A stretch of 64,000 bases of DNA, taken from positions 1 to 64,000 of the forward strand of contig JARKIF010000177.1 in assembly GCA_029378245.1 (NCBI GenBank), read 5' to 3'. Each line of letters begins with the position of its first letter. Within the stretch, counting starts at the first letter, position 1. Shown here piece by piece: positions 31,098 through 42,357 of the stretch. Position numbers and translations under genes: made by a program. The notes under the pieces are model-generated. The model had not been told where the DNA came from and ran no database searches. It was given only the letters and a program-made list of their open reading frames with translations. The DNA comes from Roridomyces roridus. Taxonomy: Eukaryota; Basidiomycota; Agaricomycetes; Agaricales; Mycenaceae.

Positions 31098-34000
31098 CTA
31101 GAAATACAGACTGGCGGCAAAAACGACTGAGGGCGCGTCAGAGAAACACCCAGGAAGAGAGCAAGAGCACTCACTATCTCGCTTAATCTTAATCTGCGAC
31201 TCTTCCATCTTCTTGAAAAGCTCCGCGTCACCAATCACTCGCGCAGCATCTCTAACCTCTCTACAAGTCTCATCCAGACGCGTAATAACGCGCACAATGG
31301 TCCCTTCCGCCACGTCCGTGAGATTGGTGATTTGCTCAAACGGCTGCAAGGAATTAGAGCGTGAAAAAAGACTCGGGTCAAACCGACAACGCACCATTCC
31401 TTTCGCCCACTCATACACCACCTCGACCAATCCAAACTTGAGGTTGGAGCGGAAATCCTCCGCAGCTACCTTGTGGAAATCCTGTATACGCCCCACCCGG
31501 TCACTGATTGCAAGTATAGCCGCTCGCCCTTCCTCCAGTCGCGGGGATATTACAGGCTCGACGTCGGTCTTTTCTTGGAAAACGAAGCACGAAAGCAGAG
31601 CGACTACTTCTTCTGGCTCGTAATTGGCCAGCGTATTCTCCAGGATGAGCTCCGTCAGAACCAGTTCATTCGCGGAGTTGATCTGCCACGCTCCAGTCAA
31701 CGTGAGAGACCGAGAAGCAATCGGGGAACCTTACTTCGCAGGCCACTCTGCCCTTCAAAAGCACCGTCGAGTTCTCATCGATGAACTTTAACTCTTGGAG
31801 CACTTCAATCCGCTGCTCATAGTCCGGTATAAGTTCAAGGTTTTGATCCGATATAGCGAGCTTGAGATTTGAAATGTTGGCCCGGAGCACTTTTTCCCCG
31901 TGAAGGATGGAATACTACATGAGTTAGTTTGGAGTCAATGAAAAACTCTGCTGCTCACATGATCCTCAAAGTCGCCGCACAACAAACACGCGCGGTTGTC
32001 CAAGCGCTGGACAAGCGTGTTCCTCGATCTCAACGTGTCTTGAAAGTCCAGAGCCCGCATCCGAGCCCAGTCAACCTCAGGAATGGCCGCGCTTCCAGAC
32101 CACTCGTCCGCCAGGGCCTGTAGCAGCGCCAAAGCTTCCCGCATACGCGAAATGAGGTGTCTGTCGACGATCGCGTCGACATCAATCTATGAAATTCAGT
32201 TCCCTGCAATCCTTTCTTTCTTTCAAGTCCTCACCTTGATCGTCCGCCCGGTGACAAAGGAGATGCTCGTCAAAGGTACTGCCGTTACTTCGTAAACCGC
32301 ATCGGAAACCACCAATGACGCTGGATTCGGCGGCCAACGCGGGGTAACAGCTTGAGGATCTATATCTGCAGCCAAGCGAGTCAGAGTACGCATCCCGCAA
32401 AAGATAAGACCTTACCCCGCTTACGACCCTTCGTCTCCGCGTTTACGAGAGCTAGAACAAAGTAGGTTCGGACTTTTTCAAGCACTCCGGTCTCCGACGC
32501 GACTACCGGGGCAGGTTTCAACAAAACAGCAAGATTATTGGACCTGAAATGCTACTCGTCTGATTAGAGGGTATTCAGGCTGTCAAACAAAGGCACGTAC
32601 CCCATCTCGCAAAACCACAACCCTGCCAGAAGCAAGAGACTTGGCTCCTTGCGGGTGACCGACCGCCATCGAGAGTAGTCTTTGATTCGCGGAGACGATA
32701 GAAAACGAGTCGTCGTAATACGAATTGATATCAGGTTGGCAAATGTCGCAGCTTAGCTTGGCAAGGGACGAAAGGGTCTTTTCGCTCTACAACGACGATG
32801 AGAACGCGTGATACGGAGAGTTTCAAAACGCACCTCCAACACTTGTTTCTGCTGATCAGGCAACAACCTCTGCGACGCGTTCTCGGAAAAGCTGCGCTTG
32901 ATCATTTCCTCCACCTTGAGAGCTTCCACCCGCAGCAAATTCAGAATCATATTGTACGTCAACCGGAATTGAGACGAAAGTTTCCCCGGCGTCCCGAGCA
33001 TCATCGTTTGAAGCGTCGTTTGCTGCAAAACATTAGAAACGAACGAACGCCACGGCTTCAACACACCTCCGGCAGTGAATCATTGGCGACAATAATGACC
33101 GTGCCCGTCGGGTCTAATCCACGACGCCCAGCACGGCCAGCCATTTGTGTGTATTCACCGGGTAAGATGTCACGGAAACTACGTCCGTCATGTTTGCGAA
33201 TACCGGAGAACACAACACATTTCGCTGGCATGTTTACTCCCTAGATTATTGGTCAGATTTGTACAGTTATAGACAGGGTGACAAACCATGGCAAATGTCT
33301 CGGTGGCGAAAAGTATCTTTACCAGCCCTCGGGCAAAGAGAATCTCCACGACCTCCTTGACGAGAGGAAGAAGGCCACCATGATGCACCCCAATTCCCCG
33401 AGAAAGCAAATCTCGCATACGCCCGATTTGAGGCAGCTTCTTGTCGGAACCTAGCGGTCCTCAGCATCCGAAAGAAAACTTGACTTGAATACCCACCTTT
33501 CAATCGCGACAAAGCCTTCTCAATAGCGACATGCACTTCACTCTTCTCAACAGACGTGCAGAGATCGGCATTCGTAAGCGTCGCCGCATTCTCCTCACAC
33601 CTCTTCTTCGAAAACGTAAACACAACAACGGGAAGAAGAGCCTTTTTGCGCAGATGCCCGACAAGATGGACGTAGAGGTTCTTGTCCGTCGCATGATGCA
33701 TCGTTCGCGGCGGAGCTCCTCCACCTCGTCCACCTCGAGCAGGAGGTGCTGCGCCCCTTCCACGAGCAGGAGCACCACCACGTTGCTGACCTCGTTGAGC
33801 AGCCGCAGCGCCTCGAGCACCCAGCCGCTGAACAGGAGGGAGTCCAGCTGCCTCTCGTTCCTTGTCTTGCTTGCGTCGAAGGGCTTCTCCGGCTTCCTTG
33901 TACCTACAGAACTGTGAGATTACATAGTCTATTGATGACGAATCACGCACCCTAATGCAAGGAAATCCCGACGAGCGTCAACGATCTTGTACATTTCACG

Positions 34001-35761
34001 CCCAGCGTAGAGATAATGTTCAAGAGGCACGGGTCTTTGCGCAGTCGAGATGACGTAGATATCCTTCTTCTTGGTCCGCCTATCCGGACGTGAGGAGATG
34101 ATGTAGGAAGAAAAATCAAACTCACCCAACCCAGTCAGCGAATTCCTTTGTATTTGGTACCGTTGCGGACAAGAGAATAATGTTAACATGGTCGGGAAGC
34201 ATGATTATAACCTCTTCCCAGACAACTCCGCGCTGAAAACATGTAAGCAGCCGCTGAAAGTGGTGCTTCACTCTCACCTCTGCATCGTTCACATAGTGCA
34301 CCTCGTCGAAAATGACGAACTCCACATCCCGAATGAGATCGGCGCCCTTGTAAAGCATACTTCGTAAAATCTCCGTCGTCATGATTAGACAGCTGGCTTC
34401 AGGGTTTATTTGCACATCTCCAGTCAAGATCCCGACCGAAGAGGGTTTAAAAGTCTGTTTAAAATCGCGGAACTTCTGGTTCGATAGCGCCTTGATAGGA
34501 GATGTATATATCGCACTATAACCCTTAAGTTGACATCCAAAGGTTGTGAAGGAAAGAAAACCTACCGAGTCATGTGTTTCTCGGCGAGCGCAATAGCATA
34601 CTCGGCCACAACAGTCTTGCCCGCGGATGTATGAGCAGCGACGAATACGGAATCACCCATTTCGAGGTGATACACGGCTTGTTTTTGAAAAGTATCCAGC
34701 TCGAAGGGGTACTACGCGCCATGCTCAGACGAATAACTATCGGAAGAACGCATGAAATACCTTGTGGGCCATTTCGGGTACAAGCTCATGAAAGTTTGTG
34801 AGCGGTGTATTCACATCGATTACATGCGCCCAATCTCGCTTTTGAATACGAGGTGCCCGGCGAACCACAGGCTTGATTGGTTTGAGGTTTGAACGCTAAG
34901 GATGGTCAGAGCTCGAAGGATGGTCTCACAACAACAACGCTTACCGTAGTTGGGAGAAGCTCGTCTATCTCATTTCCAGTGGCCGGAGGAGGCGCTTCTT
35001 GCACTTCGTCGAAAAACGCATCCGCCTCGGCTGCCTGTAAACTATTAGGAGACTAAAGGGCCGCGGAACTGAACGGACCAGCTCTTCATCTTCAGTCGCA
35101 TTGGGAATATTATCCAACACGAGCAACTCTTCATCAGCCTCCCCAGCCACGCGTAATCCCCTCGTGAAGCCAGGTGGTATGGTCTTGAGCCCAGCTTTCG
35201 ATGTTTCCGGATTCGAAGAGATGATAGCATCCTCAAGACCGCCCGGCCAGAATGGGACATGTCCAGATCGACCACGAACAAAGTTCTTGCTCGGCCCTGG
35301 GGTCCTCTCCATAGATGTCGAAGTGAGACCCGTCGAAACGCGCGCATTGGGAATCTGGTAGCCAGATTCAGTTGACAAAAAAGCCATTTTTTCCCCGACT
35401 TGCCTCGACATGGCCTGTAACGCGTCCATTCAGCCCCGTCCGAATGAATGACACGCTCGTCGGTGGCGAAGGATTGAACGAAAGCAGCGAAGGTACGGTC
35501 AGCTCCGAGGTCCAATGCCTAAGAGCTGGAGTTGAATAGAGATAATGGGACTTGGATGCACTGGCCGCACGCTTGGTACGTCGAGAGCCAGTGGGAGGGC
35601 AGCGTTTCTTGCGGTAGCAGCAGCTTTTCTTCAATCTCTTGATGAACTTGCTCTCGGGACGGCAGTCCCGCGAACCCGAGGTCCTTTAGGAAATCATCTC
35701 TGGACTTGGTCGGAGAGACAATCTGGTTGACGAGTTCGCGGTGGTCGTGGACGCTGTCCAT
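31098..35761 (-). CDS. SKI2: Ski2 exosome-cofactor RNA helicase
   Basis: Ski2 is the 3'-5' helicase of the Ski complex that feeds mRNA to the cytoplasmic exosome. Starting [20 protein letters not shown] (35761), the protein shows the N-terminal arm, motif [21 protein letters not shown], motif Ia [15 protein letters not shown], motif II DEVHY, motif [11 protein letters not shown], motif [20 protein letters not shown], and the C-terminal rRNA-processing arch and DSHCT region ([40 protein letters not shown]), ending VFAASLYF. All helicase motifs are present. An Ala/Gly/Arg-rich insert ([17 protein letters not shown]) lies between the RecA domains. About fifteen short introns. No frame break noticed, in contrast to RasGEF and mL40. 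Confidence 0.92.
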
Positions 35762-35902
35762 CGTTGTGATCAGATTATCTCAGCTCCGTGTCGCGTTCGG
35801 CAGCTATTGCATCCCGCTCGAAATAAGAGTTTGCGAGTTCCATGCTCTCTCAAAGGGGCCCTAATTCCACACGCAGTGTTGATAGAATATCGGTACCCTA
35901 CT

Positions 35903-36954
35903 CTACCGCCCCCTGCACCTCAGGTCATACACGACCCATACTGAATGATCAATGGGTTCCTCCTCTTCCTCCTCAACCATATCGCCTTCGTCACTTGCAC
36001 GCACGCGATAGTACGTATCGTTGGTGATGTGGGACGGTAGCGGGGGAAGGGCGTCAAGTTCAACCTGCCAGATAGTATTCTTTCCGACCGAGGCGACAAT
36101 GCGGTGAATATCCTCGGTCGCTGCCCAAATCAGCATATGCTCAAGGGAAAAGAAATGCGACGTACAAAGTTCTTTACGCTTTTCAGTTCGCGCGACGAGC
36201 CTTTCTATCCGCCACAGCTTGTCCGGATCGTCGGCAAACTCCCGGCGGCAAAAGGCTTCGAGAACGAAATCTAGATAGGCTTCCTCGAAACCCCAACCGG
36301 CGCGATTCTCAAAATCTGAGCCCCAGAAATGTTTGGTGAAGGTGTGGATGGACTCTTGGAACAGGGTGAACATAAAGAGCAAGCGGAGAAATTCTGTTTG
36401 GTCTTGCTCTTGCTGGACAGTGAGGTGCAAGTGTGCCGGAGCCTATGTAGACTTTGTGAACTCCCAGATCAAACGAGAGAGCATAGTACTGACCCCTTGG
36501 CGCAGTGCGTCCACTAGCTTGATGTTCACGAATATCTCGTTTTGGTCCTGACCCTCGATGACCTTTCCCCAGGTGATGCGACCGTCCCCGGCAGGCGAAG
36601 GCAATTCGGTGAAAATTATAGATAGGGGCGTGGTCTTTATGAAATCGATGAAATCCTGCTTTTCGAGGGAGTTGCGGGGGTGAAATCTGGCGCGGATGGT
36701 CTCCGACTGCAGTCCGATGCGGCTGAGAACGTAGTTGAGACTTGTCCAATAGAAACCTGCGCTGACCATATGCGACAGGTGCGATGTACGAGGTCACGAA
36801 TGACAGTGTACTGGACATCTTGGGTGACATCGACGCGCGCAGTGGTACCTGTCTTGACGAAATGCTGCACAGGAAAGGGAGGACAGACGACATTGGCCTT
36901 TGCAGAGAGTTTGGCAAAGCGGTCATTTCTTTCTCTGGCTTGGGCTTCGGTCAT
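35903..36954 (-). CDS. Lineage-specific hypothetical, possibly a degenerate zincin
   Basis: Three exons. MTEAQARERNDRFAKLSAKA (36954) starts a Cys-containing N-terminus; the middle exon gives PLSIIFTELPSPAGDGRITW and KVIEGQDQNEIFVNIKLVDA; after an intron in which Gly is kept, APAHLHLTVQQEQDQTEF leads to FTLFQESIHTFTKHFWG and GWGFEEAYLDFVLEAFC. The QESIH motif sits where an HExxH zinc site would stand in a metalloprotease, with a GWGFEE motif about 15 residues later; the first His is Gln. The peptidase link is a guess from motif shape. The reverse-strand fragment at 38653-38741 is a truncated copy of its first exon. Confidence 0.6.
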
Positions 36955-37206
36955 GGTAGCGGGGTGCGTACAGGAGGGCTAAGAAGACGGCCAAACAAGG
37001 TCAAGGCTGCTCCAAACGAGGAGTCGGGTCGGTCGCACATCTACTATATGTCTCAAGACTCGTCTCCCTCTCTTGTTGGTCTCGGCGCAGATAGAGTACG
37101 TGCTGCATATTAAGGTCAGCAGGGCATGCAAAGAAGACTGGATTTGCCACGAAAGCGCGTCCAGGTGTCGTAGTTTGTAGTAGGACGCGTTGAATTTAAT
37201 TTTGAT

Positions 37207-37253
37207 GAGAGCTACGGGACGACGTCATAGCGTCAGTTTGCTCTTGATCAACC
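37207..37253 (+). promoter_or_regulatory. Conserved 47-bp leader with half-degenerate CRE, copy 1
   Basis: GAGAGCTACGGGACGACGTC and the following bases up to the ATG are almost identical to 40542-40588 upstream of the paralogue. The CRE-like core here is CGACGTCAT, one base off the perfect site in the other copy. Confidence 0.5.
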
Positions 37254-38231
37254 ATGTCCTCTGAATCCCCTGTCACCAAGAAGAAGCCCTCCGCTCCTCG
37301 CAAGGAGACGCCCGAATGTCGAACATACGATATGAACCCACCTCACCTTTTTCCGCTGTACTTTCGACATACAGAGGAAACATCAGTCCGTCGTCTCTCG
37401 TCCTCGATTTGTCCAGCTCAACTGTTTCCAGGATGCCCCGACCAACGGACTACTTAAGTAATTTGATAGAGCTGCCCAAGCCGGGCTAGAAGCTTTTGAA
37501 GCCATAGCAAAGGTGTCCAAGCGGCTTGTCGATATCGACGTTGCCTTGACGTCTCACCGCGGCATGCTTCTGGACACCCTCGATAGTCTGAATTCGGAAT
37601 ACGACTTCCTGCTAGACGCTGTTCTCCGGGCCCTTTTCTTCATGGGGTCTCACCTCCTCGTTCGTCGGGCGCCACTTCGACCGCCCGGTCGCTCATGTGT
37701 GTCTGCGGACAAGGACACGTCGGTGAAGGATTGGGAGCAGACGATGAAGGAGGTGAAAAATCACGCTGAGACCATCGAGGAGTGTCGCCCGAAGGCCATT
37801 GAAGCCCTGAAAACCAAACTGGCAACCGTTCCCCCTTCTCCCGCGCCGTCGTGGCTGCCATTTCGTCGCAAAAAGATCAACATTGACATGGACTTGACGA
37901 AGGAGCTTGCGACCCTCACCGAGGCTACCACTCAGGAGCTCATGCAAGCGTTCACCGGATTGCATATCACGTTCGAGGAAACGAGACGGTCGGCATTGGC
38001 AAATGACCTCCAAACCATCGACACCGCGCTGGAGGAATGATCCGAGTCAACACGGCATTTATGTTCTATCGAGCGGGGTGTCGGGTTGCAAATCGAACGC
38101 TTTTCGAACACGGCAGGGTGGAAGATTTGAAGAAGTCGCCTCTTGGCGATTTGCTCAATGCGGATGATGACTATCTGCGGGATCGCAAATGGGCTTTGCT
38201 TAACATGATCTGGCTGGATAGCTACCTGTGA
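37254..38231 (+). CDS. Lineage-specific helical protein, paralogue 1 (1-nt lesion)
   Basis: First exon MSSESPVTKKKPSAPRKETP; after an intron of uncertain ends, AFEAIAKVSKRLVDIDVALT, SHRGMLLDTLDSLNSEYDFL, DWEQTMKEVKNHAETIEECR, TTQELMQAFTGLHITFEETR. Mostly helical, with a Pro-rich loop; no known domain. At 38037-38041 the frame ends with GAATGATCC, whereas the paralogue has GAATTGATTCGG. With one more T the frame continues through FYRAGCRVANRTLFEH to MIWLDSYL at 38231, matching the paralogue to its end. So either this copy is newly truncated or a base is missing from the sequence. Confidence 0.55.
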
Positions 38232-38652
38232 AGTGAAGTGTGTATGTTTCTATCTTCCTCGCAAGTCATGGTTCTCAAATTCAAGCGGTTTCCAGCAGAA
38301 CCACACGGGAGCGTTGACCTACAACGTCATCACCACCACCGTTCGTCTATTTCTTGAACACCGACGCGTTCTCCTAGCCCACTCCCACCGGCTCTGCCAG
38401 GGAGACCTTGCTACCCTTGAATTTGGAGTATGCATTAGTTCTCTTCTCTTCTCATTAATCTCATTGCATTGCTTTAGGGTAGATAAAATGCGGGCGACAT
38501 CCGATGCGTTCAAAGATTTCCTCAAAACATTGGATACGTCTCTCGCCTGCATCCATAACTATCCGTTGTACAATATATGGCACAACGTGCCCCACGCAAA
38601 TAATGACAAAAATTCAGGCTGCACTGCTTGAGTCTCGACTAAATACTGCAGA

Positions 38653-38741
38653 CTCGGAGGAAACGGAGGACAGACGACATTGGCCTGTGCAGACAGTTTG
38701 GCGAAGCCGTCATTTGTTTCTCTGGCTCGGGCTTCGACCAT
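38653..38741 (-). pseudogene. Truncated first exon of the 36-kb hypothetical gene
   Basis: Reverse strand MVEARARETNDGFAKLSAQA followed by NVVCPPFP matches MTEAQARERNDRFAKLSAKA-NVVCPPFP of the gene at 35903-36954, then diverges. No other exon follows, so this is a relic of a duplication that also involved the neighbouring paralogue pair. Confidence 0.7.
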
Positions 38742-39100
38742 TCTGTGGCGGGGTTAGCGGGGTAAACTGTAGTGTGCACCTTTGAACGGCGTTACGATGG
38801 TGCGGTGGCGCCGTCTTTGTCTTTGAGATCGTGTCTCTTGAACTTGTGGGCGTATGAAAGCGCTCTATCCGCGCTACAGTGCAGACCAACAAGAACGGAG
38901 CTGCCTGCAAAACGCGTCCAGGTCCTCATTGAGGACTTTTTGTAGCGGCGGCACGCGTTGAACGTTTAACGCGTCTCGGCTTGCGCATAACCTCGCATAA
39001 CGTGGTCGTGTGCAACAAGTTCGAGCCCGTGGCAGTGCGATTAGATGTCTGCGGAGCGCCCCGCAGCGTCATCTCTTGTCACTTTCCATTCACCACTGCC

Positions 39101-40443
39101 ATGTCGACGCCAGCAGCGAAACCCCAAGAATCGACAGCCTCGTCGCTCCTTCGCCCAACCGTCGAGGCCATCACCACCTTTGTCCGTTCCGCATCTCAGC
39201 GCCGCACAAGCAAGCCTCCATTAATCTTCCCTCCGCCCTCGTGGAATCTCGAGGAGACGCAAAACAACGGCGCCGGCGCATCGCATGTTCCAGACGAGCC
39301 CATTATTCCGAAAGAGTTCTCGGAGGATGCGGTGCCTATGGAAGATGCTCCTGAACCGCAGGCATTCGCAAGGCGCATCAGCACCCTCATCGACGAGCTG
39401 CCTCCCCCTCCGATAACCACTGAAGGTGCTCCAATGGGTGACATTGACCCGAAAGGCCCACCTCTGCCGCCTGCTGTCTCGAAGGACTCCAAGTTGATGA
39501 AGTTGCTCTCATCCGAGCATGTCATGAACGGGTCCCTTTCGCGCGGTCGGCAGAGTGTGTGGTCCGTGCTGGAACATTTGAAGCACAAGGCCGGTTCAAT
39601 CGCTTCTCCTGCTGAGCCGCAGAAGGGAAATACGGAACAGCATAACCATGACCAGGAAGACGAAGGGGTCATGATGTACGGTCCCTTGGAGCCAACTCCG
39701 GATTCCCAGCTAGAGATAGCGGACTCGGAGATTGTGCTCGAATATTTCGACGAGCCAGAGCCGGAGAAGCCCAACGATGATACGACGAAACCGCCTCCGG
39801 ACGCGTCGAAGATTCCTCCCAATGACGCGCCCAAGACTGCTCCAGCGAAGAAACCGCCTGCCAACCCAAATCGCACCTCGAGATTCAAAGAGCGCACCTA
39901 CTGGGTACCTTCTTCCACCAAAATCTCGCTACAGGCAACATGGTATGTCCATTCATTCTCTCAAAAGATCTTCAATGAATCTTACAATGAACCAGGTGGG
40001 GCTACCGTCTATACCTCCCACCGCCCATCATGAAGATTCTCGACAACTCACACCTAGCTGCCGCCAAACGAGGCGCCATGATCGCAGCCTCGCTCAAATG
40101 GATGCTAGACCGCGTCCCCCTCGTAGCGATCCCCCTCCAATTCCGTCCCGCGATGCGCGTATTGAAGCGACTGACACCTTACCTCGGTTACATCGGTGTC
40201 TTTGTCGCATGGAGCTGGAACGCTATCAAAGCGCGGGATAAAGGCGATGGTGTCGTCTTGACGGCGACGTGGTTGTTGCCTGTTGCACTTGTTCCTGGGA
40301 CGTTGAAGCCGGAGGATTTCCAGCGCGGGAATGGTGGGGCGAATGAGACTGTGGGGAAAGCCAAGGAGTCTGGGGCCAAACCGCAGGTACCTGCGGGTAA
40401 GAGATCTCAACCGCCTTCGAAAGGCGGCACGGACAAGAAGTGA
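39101..40443 (+). CDS. Conserved hypothetical with two C-terminal membrane helices
   Basis: From MSTPAAKPQESTASSLLRPT the first 290 residues are Pro/Ser/Glu-rich and disordered (RSASQRRTSKPP, DELPPPPITTEGAP). They are followed by a conserved-looking block FKERTYWVPSSTKISLQATW. A ~55 bp intron (about 39942-39995) splits Trp. The second exon reads GYRLYLPPPIMKILDNSHLA, MIAASLKWMLDRVPLVAIPL, then hydrophobic segments YLGYIGVFVAWSWNAI and VVLTATWLLPVALVPGTL, then a Lys-rich tail. It probably anchors in an intracellular membrane by the C-terminal hairpin. The start at 39101 was preferred to an ATG at 38981, whose extra 40 residues are atypical. Function unknown. Confidence 0.7.
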
Positions 40444-40541
40444 TTTTACCATGGACTATGCAGGTGTAATTCGTAATTTTTCATGTACCAAGAACGTATC
40501 GTACGCTGGAAATAGTGGAATTCAACATTGCCAGGATTGCT

Positions 40542-40588
40542 GAGAGCTACGGGATGACGTCATAGCGTCAGCTTGCTCTTGATCAACC
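40542..40588 (+). promoter_or_regulatory. Conserved 47-bp leader with perfect CRE, copy 2
   Basis: GAGAGCTACGGGATGACGTC, then ATAGCGTCAG and CTCTTGATCAACC up to the ATG. It contains a full TGACGTCA (40555-40562), the palindromic ATF/CREB site bound by fungal bZIP factors. The site ends 26 bp before the start codon, so it would sit in the 5' UTR or at the start site. Binding is not shown by sequence alone. Confidence 0.5.
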
Positions 40589-41598
40589 ATGTCCTCTGAA
40601 TCCCCTACCACCAAGAAAAAGCCCTCTGTTCCTCGCAAGGAGACGCCCGAATGTCGAAAATACGATATGGACTTGCCACGCCTTTTTCTTTACTACTTTC
40701 AACATACACAGGAAACCTCAGTCCGTGGCTTCTCATGTTCGATTTGTCCAGCTCAAGTGTCTCTTTAGGATGCCCCAACCAATCGACTACTTCACCGGTT
40801 TGATAAAGCTGGCCAAGCTGGGCAAAAGGCATTTGAAGACATAGCAAAACTGTCCAAGCGGCTCGTCGATATCGACGTTGCGTTGACATCACACCGCGGC
40901 ACACTTTTGGACACCCTCGATCCTCTGAGCTCTGAATACGAGTCCCTCCTGGACGGTGTCCTTCGCGCGCTTGCCTCAATGGGGCATTACCTCCTCCTCT
41001 GCCGGGCGCCACTTCTACCGCCTGGTCACTCACTTGGACCGCCTTGTAACTCGTGTCTCCCTATCGTGGATATTGAGACGTTGGTGGCGGACTGGGAGCG
41101 CGGGCTGAAAGGGATGAAGACTTGCGCCAACGCCATTGAAAACCGTTGGCCAGATGCCATTGCCGCTTTGCGAAATGAACTAGAGTCGCTTTATGTTACC
41201 CTGCCGTCGTGGCTGCAATGGATTTATCCCGAAATCGCAACATTCTCGCCTTGATCAACGAGCTAAAGACCATCAAAGAGAGTGCCATCCAAGACATTGG
41301 CCAGCTCATGCAGGCGTTCAACGGGTTGCATATCGCTTTCGAGGAAACGAGACGGTCTGCATCGGCAAATGACCTCCGAACCATCGACACCACGCTCCAG
41401 GAATTGATTCGGCTCAACGGGGCATTTTCGAGGTATCGAGCCGGTTGTTGGGTTTCAAATCGAGTGCTCTTTGAACACCGCACGACCAGAGATCTGAACG
41501 AATCCCCTCTTCGCGATTTGTTCAATGCGGAGAATGACTATTTGTGGGACCACAATTTTGCCCTGCAGACGATGATGTGGCTGGATAAACATATGTAG
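40589..41598 (+). CDS. Lineage-specific helical protein, paralogue 2 (frame change mid-gene)
   Basis: MSSESPTTKKKPSVPRKETP is almost the same as paralogue 1, then KAFEDIAKLSKRLVDIDVAL, SHRGTLLDTLDPLSSEYESL and LVADWERGLKGMKTCANAIE. The first reading ends at a stop at 41252-41254; a second frame from about 41209 carries on with LINELKTIKESAIQDIGQLM, FEETRRSASANDLRTIDTTL and ELIRLNGAFSRYRAGCWVSN to MMWLDKHM at 41598, aligned with paralogue 1. The two copies therefore have lesions in different places. They may be mutually decayed duplicates, or the region may contain indel errors. Confidence 0.55.
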
Positions 41599-41600
41599 AA

Positions 41601-42236
41601 ATGTGTGGAGACGATTTTCTCCGCTGGCTTCGTGGTGGTGTGACGCGACGCAACACTTTCCAAGCTGGCACTCACGCGTTCTCGTGTCTGCATCGTGTCT
41701 CAGACTTTGCTGATGCCCCTGAACACCATGGCTGTACCACAACCGCTAGAACCGCAACCCTTGACGAAGCGAAAGCTGCGAGCAACGAGGCCAAAAATTC
41801 AGATGGAGTCTCAGAGGCAGAGCTAGCACGGCTCCTTCGCGAGCGAGACGGGATCACGGTGCGTATCCATCTTCCTCATCTCACCATCCAGCAAGACTCA
41901 TATGATTACTCGCTCAGAGTCTCCGTCCTACGAAAGAAGAAACCGATGCCCTTCTCCGCGCATGGGAACTGGCAAACCCCCGTGTTGATACATTCCATTC
42001 CTTTTTTGAATCATGCTCTCAACCTTGCTAGCTGCTTGCGGATTATGATTTATGCAAGGAAGGTGTGACGGAAGGCAAACCAACCGTATACAGAAAAGTT
42101 CAAAGCCTGGCAAAAGACTCTGAGCCCGGCGCAGTTCAGTGAGTTTTCGCATCCGAATCCTATTACTTGGTGGCTCAATACTATGCCAGGGGCTATCCGC
42201 TCTCATATCATCGAGAAGGCAGGCTTTAATTGCTGA
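41601..42236 (+). pseudogene. Small hypothetical gene, tandem copy (a)
   Basis: Exon-like pieces SNEAKNSDGVSEAELARLLR, TKEETDALLRAWELANPRVD and FKAWQKTLSPAQFSEF correspond in order to copy (b). Ends at a TGA at 42234-42236. The natural ATG near 41729 is not in frame with the VSEAEL exon, so the 5' end is probably damaged or spliced in a way I cannot see. No known domain. Confidence 0.35.
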
Positions 42237-42357
42237 CACGGCGAACGATCAGTACCGTTACTGTGGATAGGTCGAATTCTTGTAGTACTGTGAATGGGCC
42301 GGGATGTAAACCATGATTGAAGCTTGACAAATCAACTGCCCCTAACTTGAAACTGCC

